Of a DNA stretch of 64,000 bases, positions 8,211-17,808 are shown one piece after another. The DNA lies in assembly GCA_044224905.1 (NCBI GenBank), contig JBGAJN010000003.1:930001-994000 (forward strand), in the 5' to 3' direction. The notes beneath the pieces are model-generated. The model was not told the origin of the DNA, did no database searches, and was given only the letters and a program-made list of their open reading frames with translations. Origin of the DNA: JBGAJN01 sp044224905. Its GTDB lineage: Bacteria; Verrucomicrobiota; Verrucomicrobiia; Limisphaerales; JBGAJN01. The translations under genes were made by a program, and so were the position numbers. Every line of letters begins with the position of its first letter. The first letter of the stretch is position 1.

Positions 8211-10109
8211 TTACTTCGGAGCCTGCACTAGCGCGCGACCTTTCCAGTCGTATGGCCACGGAGTCGTCGAGGTGAAAAAGTCTTGGTGCAGCCGCTGCAT
8301 GCGCAGGTCTTTACCGTCGTTGGTGTCGAGTCGCGAACCGCCGCCGTAGAAAAGATACGCGGTATCGCCGACGAACGTAATCGAGTGCTGGAGGAAGCCA
8401 TCCTTGCCGTCAGGAGCGAAGCCAATCAGACGGAAATTATCCCAGGTTCGCCCGCCGTCACGGCTGATTACGGAGGCGAGTTGGCGACGATCTTTTGCCT
8501 TCTTACCGGAGTACCACGAGTGGACGATGGCCGCGAGCGTCTTCCCGTCGGGCAGGAGCGTGAGCTTGGGAGGATTGTCGCCGCCACCGAGATAAAGCTG
8601 GGGCATGGTCTTCGCCTGGGTGGTGCCGTTGTCGGCCGAGAAGCTGAGCCGATAAAAAGGCGATTCTTGCCGGCTGAGAAATACCAGTCGTCCGCCGCCA
8701 ACGTGCGCCAAGGACGCTTCGCCGAGTCCTTTTCCCGGCACGGTTCCAAACGACCGCCACGTTCTACCGAGATCGTCGGAGCCAAAGATTTCGTTTACTC
8801 CCGTCGTGCCCGACAGCGATTCCAGAAGTCGTCCGTGGTCACCGGTGATGAGCGTCTGATTGTTGGCCGACATCGGGCCGACATCCACCGGCGCGGACCA
8901 CGACCTGCCTTCATCAGCGGACGCGATGAATTGGCGTTGCCGGCCGACGATTATTCCCTTCGCATCGCACGTCCAGCGGCTGAACGTCATGCCCAACCGC
9001 CCGTCGGAGAGGCGGACTAGCGCGCACTTTCCGTAAATCACTTCGCGCCCCCCGGTCAGTACCAAGCGCGGCTCCGACCAACCGCGAATACCGTCGCGTG
9101 AAGTCATCATCCAAACACTCACTTCCGTGTGATTGCGCCGCTGCTCGGCATTGCCCACTTGATATGCGAGCAGCAGTTCGCCCGACTTCAGTGTCACCGC
9201 TGCGGGCCCGGAGGGAAAGGTGCGGCCCGCTGAAATGATCACTTCCGGTTTCAGGTGTGGCTTCAGGCGCGGGGTCTTGGTTGGGCCGGGCGTGGCTGCC
9301 GCCGCCCCTTCGCCCGTGGCATTGAAAGCCGCGACCTTGTGCTCGTAGTTAGTCACCTCCTGCATCCCACCGTCGTCGAAATGAGTAACATTGGGGCCGG
9401 TCTCACCTGCCAGATACCAACTGCCGCCGGCTTCCCTCCGCCAGACGCGATAGCCCGCTTCGTCCGTGGCGGCATCATCCCATTCCACGCGCAAATGGGC
9501 GGGCGAGGAAGCGGAGTGACGAACTTTTCGCGGCTCAGCGAGGAGATTGCTCACGGCCGCCCGCTCGGCTTGGGCTTGAGCAACCGGCACGAACTGTACC
9601 GCATCCACTACGACAAAACCGTTCGCGCCCGCAGTCGAAACGACCACCGCGCCGCGTTTTCCCTTGGCAAAGCGGAACATGCCCAGTGCGCGCGGCACGC
9701 CGTTGATCAAGGGGTGCTCGCGCTCGTTCACGATGCGCTTCGTTTCGCCCTCGTCGCTAAAGATGCTGACGACAACATTCGTCGCCCGGTTCACGTGTGG
9801 CACATAGAGCAGTCGCACCTCGTATCGTCCGGCCTCGGGCAAATCGGGCGTGAAGCGCGCCGACTTCGTGGTGGGATCCTGTTTGTCATCGAGATGATAC
9901 GTCTTGCCGACGAAGGATTGCTTCGCCGTTTTAACCCACTTGCCCGAGTACTCCGCTGCCTCATTGTCCACGACAATGCCGGCCCACTTTGCGGGTTTGA
10001 GCGGTGTAGCGGTGACTTGAGCTAGCGAGGGCTTTTCAGCGGGACGAGCAGGAGTGCTTGCGCCAAGCAGACTGATGCAGATGAATGCGGCAACGAGCGG
10101 GGAGCTCAT
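8211..10109 (-). CDS. Secreted BNR/sialidase-like protein with N-terminal CBM-like and Fn3-like domains
   Basis: About 632 residues. The ATG at 10109 was chosen because it starts a signal peptide (MSSPLVAAFICISLLGAS). The 86 codons further upstream overlap the neighbouring gene and look random. Three parts are visible. Residues about 40-175 (EYSGKWVKTAKQSFVGKTYH to VVVDAVQFVP) resemble the golvesin/Xly beta-sandwich found on polysaccharide-active enzymes. A fibronectin-III-like stretch (WDDAATDEAGYRVWRR) follows. A six-bladed sialidase-type propeller with Asp-box repeats (SADEGRSW, SDDLGRTW, SRDGGRTW) completes the protein. Sialidase catalytic Arg/Tyr/Glu residues cannot be assigned with confidence, so it may be a glycoside hydrolase or a binding propeller. 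It lies 86 nt downstream of the giant lyase gene. Confidence 0.8.
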   Translation of the reverse strand: MSSPLVAAFICISLLGASTPARPAEKPSLAQVTATPLKPAKWAGIVVDNEAAEYSGKWVKTAKQSFVGKTYHLDDKQDPTTKSARFTPDLPEAGRYEVRLLYVPHVNRATNVVVSIFSDEGETKRIVNEREHPLINGVPRALGMFRFAKGKRGAVVVSTAGANGFVVVDAVQFVPVAQAQAERAAVSNLLAEPRKVRHSASSPAHLRVEWDDAATDEAGYRVWRREAGGSWYLAGETGPNVTHFDDGGMQEVTNYEHKVAAFNATGEGAAAATPGPTKTPRLKPHLKPEVIISAGRTFPSGPAAVTLKSGELLLAYQVGNAEQRRNHTEVSVWMMTSRDGIRGWSEPRLVLTGGREVIYGKCALVRLSDGRLGMTFSRWTCDAKGIIVGRQRQFIASADEGRSWSAPVDVGPMSANNQTLITGDHGRLLESLSGTTGVNEIFGSDDLGRTWRSFGTVPGKGLGEASLAHVGGGRLVFLSRQESPFYRLSFSADNGTTQAKTMPQLYLGGGDNPPKLTLLPDGKTLAAIVHSWYSGKKAKDRRQLASVISRDGGRTWDNFRLIGFAPDGKDGFLQHSITFVGDTAYLFYGGGSRLDTNDGKDLRMQRLHQDFFTSTTPWPYDWKGRALVQAPK

Positions 10110-10195
10110 GACCCGAGAATTGCAAACGCGCACCCGTTCGTCGAGCACCTGCGCCGTCCGTGATCGGCCCAAGGCAAATCGGAGTTGAGAAGATT

Positions 10196-13100
10196 TCACG
10201 GCGTGCTGAACCGGTAGAAGCGCGACTGGTTGCTCGACGTGCCGCTGTGCGGCGTCAGGAACGGGTTGGTGAGAACGGTGCCGGAGCCGAGCAGTTCCCA
10301 GTTTCCCGATGTGTAGTTTGTCCTGCTCCACAGGGTGTAGGGCACTCCGTTGGAGCCGGTCGCCCAAAGTGAAACGGTCCCTGCGGTGTCGCGGGTGATG
10401 AGCGTGACTACCGGAGAGGCTGGCACCACGGTGGTCACCGATTGATTCGCCACCACGACCGGCGGCTGGCCGGGCGCGAAGCGCGCTTCGCCCTGCACGT
10501 TCGTGCCGCCCACGGCCGTCACCAGGTTGCCGCGATAGGCCAGTGTCCGGGCCTGTCCGAGGTAGAGATCAACGTCGCCGGCGCCGTTGTCGGCGATAAT
10601 GCCGAAGCGGCCCGTGAAGGAGAGGCCAATGCTGCTGTTCGAATAGGTTTCGTTCGCGTTGGGATTGGAGAACACGTAGTGCACGCGCGGCTGGCCGCCC
10701 ACGACGCTCTCGATCTTAAGGCCGACAACGATGTTGCTCCGCCAGAGCGCGGTGACGTTGGTCACCGTTGAGCCGGTGGCGGAAAAGTGCGGTTCATAGA
10801 CGGCAGCGAAGGGCTTGTCCCACGCGTCGCCGATCTGGCGGACGACGATGGTGGGGGAATCGGCCGTGCTGTTGTAATCCACGATCGGCGGCGACGCGAC
10901 GCGGGCATATTCGCGGTTGGTGATGCCGGGCATGATGAGGCTCATGTAGAGCGTCGTGCCCGCCGGGGCGGCGTTGAACCGCGCGCGCACGGGTTCGTCG
11001 TGGGGTTGGGAGACGGCGGTGTTGGTGAAGTAACGCCAGCCGGGCTGTTCGTAGGCGTCGCCAATGTCGTTTTGGAAACGGCTTGGCTGGGCAACGAGCG
11101 GCAGCGTGACGCCGTTGGTGGTCAGGCTGATGTTAGTCGAGCCGACGTTGCGGTAGATGTAGTCGTGAAACTGGTTGGTGACATTGCCGTTCAACGTGGT
11201 GGCGACGCGGTTGGTGACCGTGGATTTAGAACGGAAGAAGTCCACGTAGAAGCCATTCGTCGGCGAGGTGCGCACGATGGCGAGCGTGCGTTGCTGCGTG
11301 CCCTCGGCGTTCGTGCCCATGGAGTCGGCGAAGGAACTGCACGAGAAGGAGAAGTTCGACGACACCGCCGCGGCGAACGGCTGCGGTTCGAGCGCGACGT
11401 TTGAGACGGTATTGATCGCAAGGCCGTTCCAGCCGCCCTCGCCTCGCGACGCGCCGTTGACGATGACGGTGTTGTTGGCCGCGAACAGCCGGTAATAATT
11501 ATCGGTGATCGTCGCGGTGTAATCATCCACGCCGGACTTGGCGCCCAATACTTCGCCCAACCCGAAAAGCTCCATGCTCATTCCACTCGCGTGACTGTGG
11601 ACGTGCCCCGCGCCCCCGACGAAACACATGAGGCCGTAGATGGAATTGCTGACCGTTGAATAATTCCGCTGCAACGTGATACCCGCCCACGGCAGCGCGT
11701 CGGTGCGCGGCATCTGGAGCGCGACCGGCGCCTCGGGAATGGTGGGCGCGTTCCACAACAGTTGCAGCGGCTCGTTGTGCATGCCGAGCCTGTCGTAATC
11801 AGCCAGCACCCCGCGGTTGTAGGCCGTGCCATTGATGAGGCCGCCGAACTGCGTGACCAAGTTGGAATAGCCGCGCAGGCGCGCGTGTTGGTAAAGCTTC
11901 TCGTAGTCTTGAACGGGCTGACCGCTGGCGTCGCGGTGGCCGTCGCCGAAACTGATCTGCATGATTCCGTTGGGATAGCGCAACTGCGGCTGGCGCGGCA
12001 GGCTCTGGGCGAAGTTTGGGTAGCTGGTGAACAGGTTGCGCGCTGGATCATAACGCTCGATCAGCGCCATCTGGAATGTGCGGATTTGCCCAACGGCCGC
12101 CGAGTATTGGAGCGACTCGGGCCAGATGTCGCCGGGGTTGTCGTAGTTGCGGTAGTCGTAACTGAGCGACGCCTGCCGTGTGCTGTTCGTGGCGATGAAA
12201 AACTGCAGATTGGCCGAGCGCTCGGCGGCGTTGGTGAGCGCAAGCAGGCTGTTCAACATGCAGGTGGACATCAACGCCGACCAGTTGTTGTCACGCGAGC
12301 CGTGGTCGCGCACGAGATTGAAGTAAGTGCGGAAGACGTATTGCGCATTGGGAACGGAAAAATTGGTCAAGCCGGCCGCATCCACGTCATAGACCAGGTT
12401 CGTCTGGAGATACTGGTAAAGAAAATCGAAAGCGACGGGCAACTGCGTGCCGACCTGGCGGGCCTCGTAAAGCAGATCATCCGGGATCAACCAGCCGCCA
12501 TTGGCCGTGCCGGGATCCGGCGCAAGGTTTTGAAATGCCTGGATCGAGTTGTGGAGAATGTCCGCCCCGCAACGGGCGTAATTCGTGTCGCCGGTCACGA
12601 AGTAAAGCACGGCACAATCTACTGCCGTGTTGAAGTAGGTTTCGCCCGTGTTATAGGAACCCACGCCCGTGTTGAAGGTCGGAGGCACCGCCGCCCAATT
12701 TATGGGCAGTCCGCGCAAGTAGGTATCGCGATTCGCCTGATGGTTCGCCAGCGCCGACGCCACGCGCGTGATCATGCCATTGCGCACGCTCGTGGCCCAC
12801 GCGTTGGTCGCGATCTTCGCAAGGATGACATTGCGTTCCCACGACCGCGCCCAGATGAACGGCCGGGTGTTGTAGGTGCCGTTCGTCACGGTGATGACGC
12901 CCGATGGGACATGATTGGTGGCGCTCGCGGTGACCGCGATGCGCGCCGAGCCGGCCGCGTTGCCGGTGAAAATCGCGCTCTTGCCATCCGGCGCCGCCTC
13001 AAGGTCGAACGACACCACGCCGCCGGTGTTGTTGGTGAGAAACCAGTTTGCCGGAACGTTGGCGAGGAACACGCCGCCCGCGTCGCGCGCGATGGCGTAG

Positions 13101-14593
13101 TTGGTCCGCGTCACTCCGTCCGCGATGGTGGCGGCGGGCACAACGACGCCCGTGCCGTCCGCCTTCGTTTCCACGCGCACGGTCGCGTAGCTCGGAGGCA
13201 GATTGGAAATAACCAGCCGGAGCGTATTGCTCACGACACTCAGGCTGGCCGCCGTGCCGACCGCGAGCGGCGAGACGGTGACATTCGTCGGCGGTGTGCC
13301 CGCGGCGGAGCCCCAGCTCATTAACGGATACGTGCCGGCCGTGAGCCCGGAATTCAGCAGCACGCTGACGGTGGGAGTAGCTGCGGTGAAGTTCGCCGCG
13401 CCCGTGATGTCGAGCGGACTATTCACGGCGCTCGGAGTGATGGGACCGGTATTGAAGTCAAACTCCAGCGTGCCCGGGGCGTTGGCGGTGAACGCCGCGA
13501 ACCGCCACGACTGCGTGTTGTCATCCGTCGCCACGCTAAGGGTCGCGGTGGTGGAGTTCAGAATCGCGGTGGAGTTCGAGCAATGGCCGCCCGTCAGCAC
13601 ACGAAGCTCGCCCGCATTGAGCGTGGTGGCGCCGGTGTAGGAGTTCCCGGCCGCCAGCGTCTGCGTGCCGGCGCCGGTCTTGGTCAGGCTCAGGCCCGAG
13701 CCATTGAGGTTGCCGGAGAATGTGAAGTCCGCCGTGTTGCTGATGGTGAGCGTGGCCGTGCCGGCGCTATTGAGGATGCGCTGGTTGCGGAGCGTGTAAC
13801 CCGCGATGTTGTTCAAGCCGGCGATGGTCTGGCTTTTCCCGTTGAGTTCAAACGCCACCGTCCGACCGCTGCCCGCGCCGTCGCCGCCGTCGAGCGTGAG
13901 CACCGTGGTTCGCGGCAGGACGCTGGCAACCTGCGCCTCGATGGTGAGGTTGTTGTTATTGTCCGCCGTCGTGATGCGCGTGGTGCCGCCGTAGGTGCTC
14001 GCCGCGCCGAGGTTGATGACCGTGGTCTGGCCGCTGCTGCCGTTGACAGCGGCGGGCGTGGTGTAGGTGACGCTGCCGCTGCCGCTCAGGACGCCATTCA
14101 ACGTGAGCACCGGGTTGCCATTGATGCCCGCGATGATCGAGAGGTTCGTGCTCAAAGTGAGCGCCGAGTTGATGGTCTGGACGGAGTTGTTGGCGCGGAG
14201 AAAGGCACCCGCGCCGGCCACCGTGATCGTGCCACCCGACAACGTGATGTCGCCCGAGTTGGTCGCGAAGGTGATGGAGTTGACGGTCACTGTGTTGCTG
14301 ACCGTGATCGTGCCGGTGGCGAGCCCCAGCGTGGCGGAGCCGAAATTGACATCCGAACTCGAGCTGGTGGTGATGTTCCCCGGCAGGTTGGCCCCGCTCG
14401 CGTTGGTGCTCCAGCCCTGCGTGGCGTCGCCCGTGGTCGGCGCCGCCCAGACGCCCGCTGCGATGCCGAATCCCGCATTGGTTCCGTTGTTGTCCCAATA
14501 ATAAGTCGCCGCCCGTGCAGTTGGTGCAGCAAGTTGAACGAGGCAGATCACCACCACCGCGAGCGCCACCTTGAAGCAGCCTTGGTCCCTCAT
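10196..14593 (-). CDS. Giant secreted heparinase II/III-like polysaccharide lyase with autotransporter-type repeats
   Basis: About 1465 residues from the ATG at 14593, which begins a good signal peptide (KVALAVVVICLVQLAAPTAR). Residues about 40-380 are beta-strand repeats. The segment near 300-335 (KTGAGTQTLAAGNSYTGATT) is a textbook autotransporter-associated beta-strand repeat. After linkers, residues about 560-880 form an alpha-helical region (RPFIWARSWERNVILAKI, TGDTNYARCGADIL) like the alpha/alpha toroid of polysaccharide lyases. Near residue 994, GHVHSHASGMSMELFGLGE resembles the His-rich heparinase II/III motif, and a beta-sandwich follows. The last 80 residues form a beta module ending RFYRFSTP. 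No C-terminal outer-membrane barrel is visible, so this is not a classical autotransporter. The lyase function is a family inference and the substrate is unknown. Confidence 0.75.
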   Translation of the reverse strand: MRDQGCFKVALAVVVICLVQLAAPTARAATYYWDNNGTNAGFGIAAGVWAAPTTGDATQGWSTNASGANLPGNITTSSSSDVNFGSATLGLATGTITVSNTVTVNSITFATNSGDITLSGGTITVAGAGAFLRANNSVQTINSALTLSTNLSIIAGINGNPVLTLNGVLSGSGSVTYTTPAAVNGSSGQTTVINLGAASTYGGTTRITTADNNNNLTIEAQVASVLPRTTVLTLDGGDGAGSGRTVAFELNGKSQTIAGLNNIAGYTLRNQRILNSAGTATLTISNTADFTFSGNLNGSGLSLTKTGAGTQTLAAGNSYTGATTLNAGELRVLTGGHCSNSTAILNSTTATLSVATDDNTQSWRFAAFTANAPGTLEFDFNTGPITPSAVNSPLDITGAANFTAATPTVSVLLNSGLTAGTYPLMSWGSAAGTPPTNVTVSPLAVGTAASLSVVSNTLRLVISNLPPSYATVRVETKADGTGVVVPAATIADGVTRTNYAIARDAGGVFLANVPANWFLTNNTGGVVSFDLEAAPDGKSAIFTGNAAGSARIAVTASATNHVPSGVITVTNGTYNTRPFIWARSWERNVILAKIATNAWATSVRNGMITRVASALANHQANRDTYLRGLPINWAAVPPTFNTGVGSYNTGETYFNTAVDCAVLYFVTGDTNYARCGADILHNSIQAFQNLAPDPGTANGGWLIPDDLLYEARQVGTQLPVAFDFLYQYLQTNLVYDVDAAGLTNFSVPNAQYVFRTYFNLVRDHGSRDNNWSALMSTCMLNSLLALTNAAERSANLQFFIATNSTRQASLSYDYRNYDNPGDIWPESLQYSAAVGQIRTFQMALIERYDPARNLFTSYPNFAQSLPRQPQLRYPNGIMQISFGDGHRDASGQPVQDYEKLYQHARLRGYSNLVTQFGGLINGTAYNRGVLADYDRLGMHNEPLQLLWNAPTIPEAPVALQMPRTDALPWAGITLQRNYSTVSNSIYGLMCFVGGAGHVHSHASGMSMELFGLGEVLGAKSGVDDYTATITDNYYRLFAANNTVIVNGASRGEGGWNGLAINTVSNVALEPQPFAAAVSSNFSFSCSSFADSMGTNAEGTQQRTLAIVRTSPTNGFYVDFFRSKSTVTNRVATTLNGNVTNQFHDYIYRNVGSTNISLTTNGVTLPLVAQPSRFQNDIGDAYEQPGWRYFTNTAVSQPHDEPVRARFNAAPAGTTLYMSLIMPGITNREYARVASPPIVDYNSTADSPTIVVRQIGDAWDKPFAAVYEPHFSATGSTVTNVTALWRSNIVVGLKIESVVGGQPRVHYVFSNPNANETYSNSSIGLSFTGRFGIIADNGAGDVDLYLGQARTLAYRGNLVTAVGGTNVQGEARFAPGQPPVVVANQSVTTVVPASPVVTLITRDTAGTVSLWATGSNGVPYTLWSRTNYTSGNWELLGSGTVLTNPFLTPHSGTSSNQSRFYRFSTP

Positions 14594-14897
14594 GTTGACG
14601 AAATCGGACTCAACGCCGACAGCGCTTCGCACCAGAGCAATTGCACGGCGGGTTGAGTTTAGCATCCCTCCTCCTATACCAGAACTCAACCACTTCACCA
14701 AGCCATTCGCTGCTACGAACTTGTCACTCGATGGACGGGTTGGCTGCCGTCTGGCACGACCTGGGTCCACTTTCGTGCGCTCCTCCAAAACGCTCAGGCA
14801 TGTCCCATCAGGGTCAATCCGCGTTCATCAGCGGTCCAGCTCGGAACTCGCGTAGCCCGTCCTTCCGAATTCGTGGGGATTCGTGTCCATCGGCGGC
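14594..14897. other. Spacer upstream of the giant lyase gene
   Basis: No gene is seen here. The part at 14815-14890 contains phrases of a degenerate dispersed repeat (aatccgcgttcatcagcgg and attcgtggggattcgtgtcc), related in style to the repeat at 38581. The lyase promoter may lie near 14600-14700, but no convincing -35/-10 pair was identified. Confidence 0.4.
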
Positions 14898-16181
14898 TCA
14901 AATCGCCCGGTCGTAAATCTTCTCGAAAACTTTCGCCGCGCCTTCGCTAGCGCGGTTCGGATCGCAGATCGTGATGCCGTCGGGGCCGAAGCGAGCGGTG
15001 ACGGTCGCGCCTTTGCCTTCGCTCATGTATTTGAAGTTCAGGTCGCGCACCTTCGCAGCAGCGTCCACGATGGCGCAGGTGATGCGGGCTTCCTCGGCGG
15101 TCGGATACAGATGCGCCACGGCGTCGCGGGTTTCGCCGGCGAATTTCACGCGACAGATCGCCACGAGGCCGACGGTGAGGCTGTCCACGCCGTAGCCGAC
15201 GTAAGCCTTGGTTCCGTCGGCGCGGATGACGTCGCGGGTGAAATGATTGTTGCTCGTGCGCGAGCCGCCACCTTTGTTCCACCAACGGAAACCGCGGTAT
15301 TGCTGGTCGCTTTCCACCTTGCCATCAGCGCCGACGATTTCGTGGCCCTGATTCACCGGCCCCTCGAAATCGGGCGGCGTGATCCAGTTATTGTGGAAGT
15401 TGATGCTCATGCCGTTGTCGAAATCCACGCGCACCTGCACGGCGTCGTAGGCGTTGATGCCGTCGCGCACGAGGCGCTTCTTCTGGCCGACAGCGGTGAG
15501 CGAGACGGGCTTGGACTTGTAGTAGGAGTAAATCAAATCGGTCCAGTGCGGCCCGACGTAGCTGAACGGGTCTGACGACTCGACCCACTTGAAGGTGCTG
15601 GTGCTGACTTCGAGCGGCTCTTCGAGGAACGCGGTGCCGTAGAGCGGCGCGCCGATGCGTTTCTGGATGTCGTCGCGAATGCGCAGGTGGTCGGGGTCGT
15701 AACGCTTGTGCATGTCTACGGCCACGATGCGGTTCTTCGCGCGCGCAGCCTCGATGATCTGGTCGGCCTCGTGCGTGGTGAGGCACATGGGCTTCTCGGT
15801 GAGCACGTGGACGCCCTTAGCCAGCGCGGCGAGAATCGGCTGCGTGTGCAAATGATCCGGCGTGGCGACGGCGAGCACGTCGAGGTCGGGGAAGTCGCGG
15901 AGAATGTCGTGCCACGGTTCATCGCCGAAGTAGCACTTTGGCGAATGGCCGGTCCACTCCTTGAATGCGGCGGCGGATTTCTCCGCAGACTTCTGCGAGC
16001 GCGTCGCGACGGCGACGAGGTCGAACTTCACCGGCGCGAGGTCGCGATTGAACTTGTCGAGGCCAACGCGCGCAAGCTGGCCGGCGATGCCGAACCGCTG
16101 GAGGTCGGCGTAGGCGCGAAGGTGAACATCGCCGCCGAACATGCCGGCGCCGACGAGAGCGATTTTGATGGTGCGTTCCAT
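14898..16181 (-). CDS. Gfo/Idh/MocA family oxidoreductase
   Basis: About 427 residues from the ATG at 16181 (MERTIKIALVGAGMFGGDVH). A frame 17 codons longer has no support. The N-terminal Rossmann domain has the dinucleotide motif (VGAGMFGGDVH) and the family EKPMC motif, with substrate-domain His and Lys residues in AVDMHKRYDPDHLRIR. Members oxidise, reduce or rearrange sugars using NAD(P). This one lies directly downstream of a sulfatase and upstream of the giant lyase on the same strand, so it probably handles a released monosaccharide. Its C-terminal coding part is the source or sister of three fragments at 2432, 6792 and 8043. No signal peptide, so likely cytoplasmic. Confidence 0.9.
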   Translation of the reverse strand: MERTIKIALVGAGMFGGDVHLRAYADLQRFGIAGQLARVGLDKFNRDLAPVKFDLVAVATRSQKSAEKSAAAFKEWTGHSPKCYFGDEPWHDILRDFPDLDVLAVATPDHLHTQPILAALAKGVHVLTEKPMCLTTHEADQIIEAARAKNRIVAVDMHKRYDPDHLRIRDDIQKRIGAPLYGTAFLEEPLEVSTSTFKWVESSDPFSYVGPHWTDLIYSYYKSKPVSLTAVGQKKRLVRDGINAYDAVQVRVDFDNGMSINFHNNWITPPDFEGPVNQGHEIVGADGKVESDQQYRGFRWWNKGGGSRTSNNHFTRDVIRADGTKAYVGYGVDSLTVGLVAICRVKFAGETRDAVAHLYPTAEEARITCAIVDAAAKVRDLNFKYMSEGKGATVTARFGPDGITICDPNRASEGAAKVFEKIYDRAI

Positions 16182-16281
16182 AGAAAGTTTTGTTGCCGCT
16201 GTTTTACAACGGGAGATTGCCACCGGCTCCACGGTTCGTCACGAGTTCAGATACTATTGTGCAACCGCCAATCCTTTCGGC

Positions 16282-17706
16282 TCAATAATCCCGAAACGGC
16301 CCGCGCGGTTCGCTGGCGTCCATTTCCTTTCGCCACGCGTCCCAGCGGCCCTTTACCTTCGCGAGCACGTCGGGCTTCTCCTTGGACAAGTCCTTCTTCT
16401 CGCCGAGGTCGCTCGCGAGATCGAAGAGTCCCCCACCCTTCGCCGACTCGCACCATTTCCAATTGCCGACGCGCGCGGCCTTATCGGCGCGACGTTGCCA
16501 GAACATTTCCGCCCGCGGCGATTTTTGGTCGCTGAAAAGGATCGGCAACATGTCGAAGCCATCGAGCTTCACGCCGCGCGGCGCTTCGGCCCCAGCGGCG
16601 GCGAGCAGCGTGGGGAAAATTTCCAGCGACGTGAGAAATTCATCCGTGACCTTTCCCGCTGGAATGCGCCCCGGCCAACGTGCGATGAAAGGAACACGCA
16701 AGCCGCCTTCCCACATCGTGCTCTTCGCGCCCTTGAGCGGGGCGTTGCCGCCGTTGCCCGAACCGCCGTTGTCGGAAAAGAAAATCACGAGTGTGTCCTT
16801 TTCCACGCCCGTTTCGCGAAGCGCGGCGAGCAGTTCGCCGATGGCTTCGTCCATGCACGTCACCGCGCCGAAGTAGCGCGCGAGATTGTCGGGGATACCT
16901 TTAGCGAGATACGGCGCGGCATATTTTTCCGGCACCTGCACACCTTCGTGCGGCGCGCGCTCGACGCCCTTTTTGGTTTTAACGGGAGTTGCCGTCTCCT
17001 TTCCGAACGACGACGCGCCGTGCGGAGCGTTGAACGGGAGATACAGCAACCACGGCTGCGCCTTGTGCTCGCGAATGAAGCTCAGTGATTCGCGCTTGAA
17101 AATATCCGTCGCGTAAGCGCCCTTGTCTGCTTGCGTGCGATCGTTGCCGCGAAAGAGCGACGGCACGCCATAGCGCTCGTGCGTGTAGTAGTCGATGCCA
17201 TTATTCCCGTGACCGTAGAAAAAGTCGAAGCCGCGTTGCAGCGGGAGGAAACGTCGCGCCTGTCCCATGTCCCACTTGCCAACGACGCCCGTGGCATAGC
17301 CCGCGCCGCGCAACGCATCGCCGATGGTTTTTTCGCGCACGTCGAGACCAAGCGTCATTTCGGGAGAGACGGCATATTCCTCGGGCGTGTAACGGTGACC
17401 GTAGTTGACCATGTCGTTGCGGATCATGTCGTAGAGGCCATTCCGTTGCGGGAAGCGCCCCGTGAGAATACTTCCCCGCGACGGCGTGCACGCGGGCCAC
17501 GTGACGTAAAAGCTCGTAGCGCGAACCCCCTCGGCAGCGAGTCGATCAAGATTCGGCGTGGCGACCGGCTTGCTGCCGATGCAGCCAAGGTCGGGATAAC
17601 CCTGGTCATCGCTGACGATGAGCAAAATGTTTGGTCGACGGGCCGCGTGCGAACAAACGCTCACGAAAAGAATAAAGATGAACACTGCGATGCGTCGGGT
17701 GAACAT
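16282..17706 (-). CDS. Secreted type I sulfatase
   Basis: 474 residues from the ATG at 17706, which gives a signal peptide (MFTRRIAVFIFILFVSVCSH). An ORF reaching to 18288 overlaps the AraC gene and is not believable. Key parts are VSDDQGYPDLG (D33, D34 metal ligands), the catalytic C73 in C-T-P-S-R followed by SILTGRFPQRNG, FFSDNGGSGN (second metal motif) and WEGGLRVP. The architecture is that of arylsulfatase A-like enzymes acting on carbohydrate sulfates. It is divergent from the AraC-type regulator at 17809, with about 100 nt between the starts, and is followed by the Gfo/Idh gene. This suggests a regulated glycan-use operon. Requires a formylglycine-generating enzyme encoded elsewhere. 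Confidence 0.92.
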   Translation of the reverse strand: MFTRRIAVFIFILFVSVCSHAARRPNILLIVSDDQGYPDLGCIGSKPVATPNLDRLAAEGVRATSFYVTWPACTPSRGSILTGRFPQRNGLYDMIRNDMVNYGHRYTPEEYAVSPEMTLGLDVREKTIGDALRGAGYATGVVGKWDMGQARRFLPLQRGFDFFYGHGNNGIDYYTHERYGVPSLFRGNDRTQADKGAYATDIFKRESLSFIREHKAQPWLLYLPFNAPHGASSFGKETATPVKTKKGVERAPHEGVQVPEKYAAPYLAKGIPDNLARYFGAVTCMDEAIGELLAALRETGVEKDTLVIFFSDNGGSGNGGNAPLKGAKSTMWEGGLRVPFIARWPGRIPAGKVTDEFLTSLEIFPTLLAAAGAEAPRGVKLDGFDMLPILFSDQKSPRAEMFWQRRADKAARVGNWKWCESAKGGGLFDLASDLGEKKDLSKEKPDVLAKVKGRWDAWRKEMDASEPRGPFRDY

Positions 17707-17808
17707 GAACGGATGATGGTTCGCCCAGTGAACGCACGCAAAGGGAAATTCAAACGGCCGCGGAGCAGGGTTGGAATTTTCGCGCCGACCACTTAGGCTT
17801 TCTCCAAC

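Noticed and set aside
12000..13324. 520-codon plus-strand frame at 11762-13324 and other long plus frames across 10-15 kb
   Set aside because: They are antisense shadows of the lyase gene in GC-rich DNA. The minus frame shows family motifs and a signal peptide.
14594..14788. Start of the giant lyase at 14788
   Set aside because: The 65 extra residues are not signal-like; the ATG at 14593 begins a classical signal peptide.
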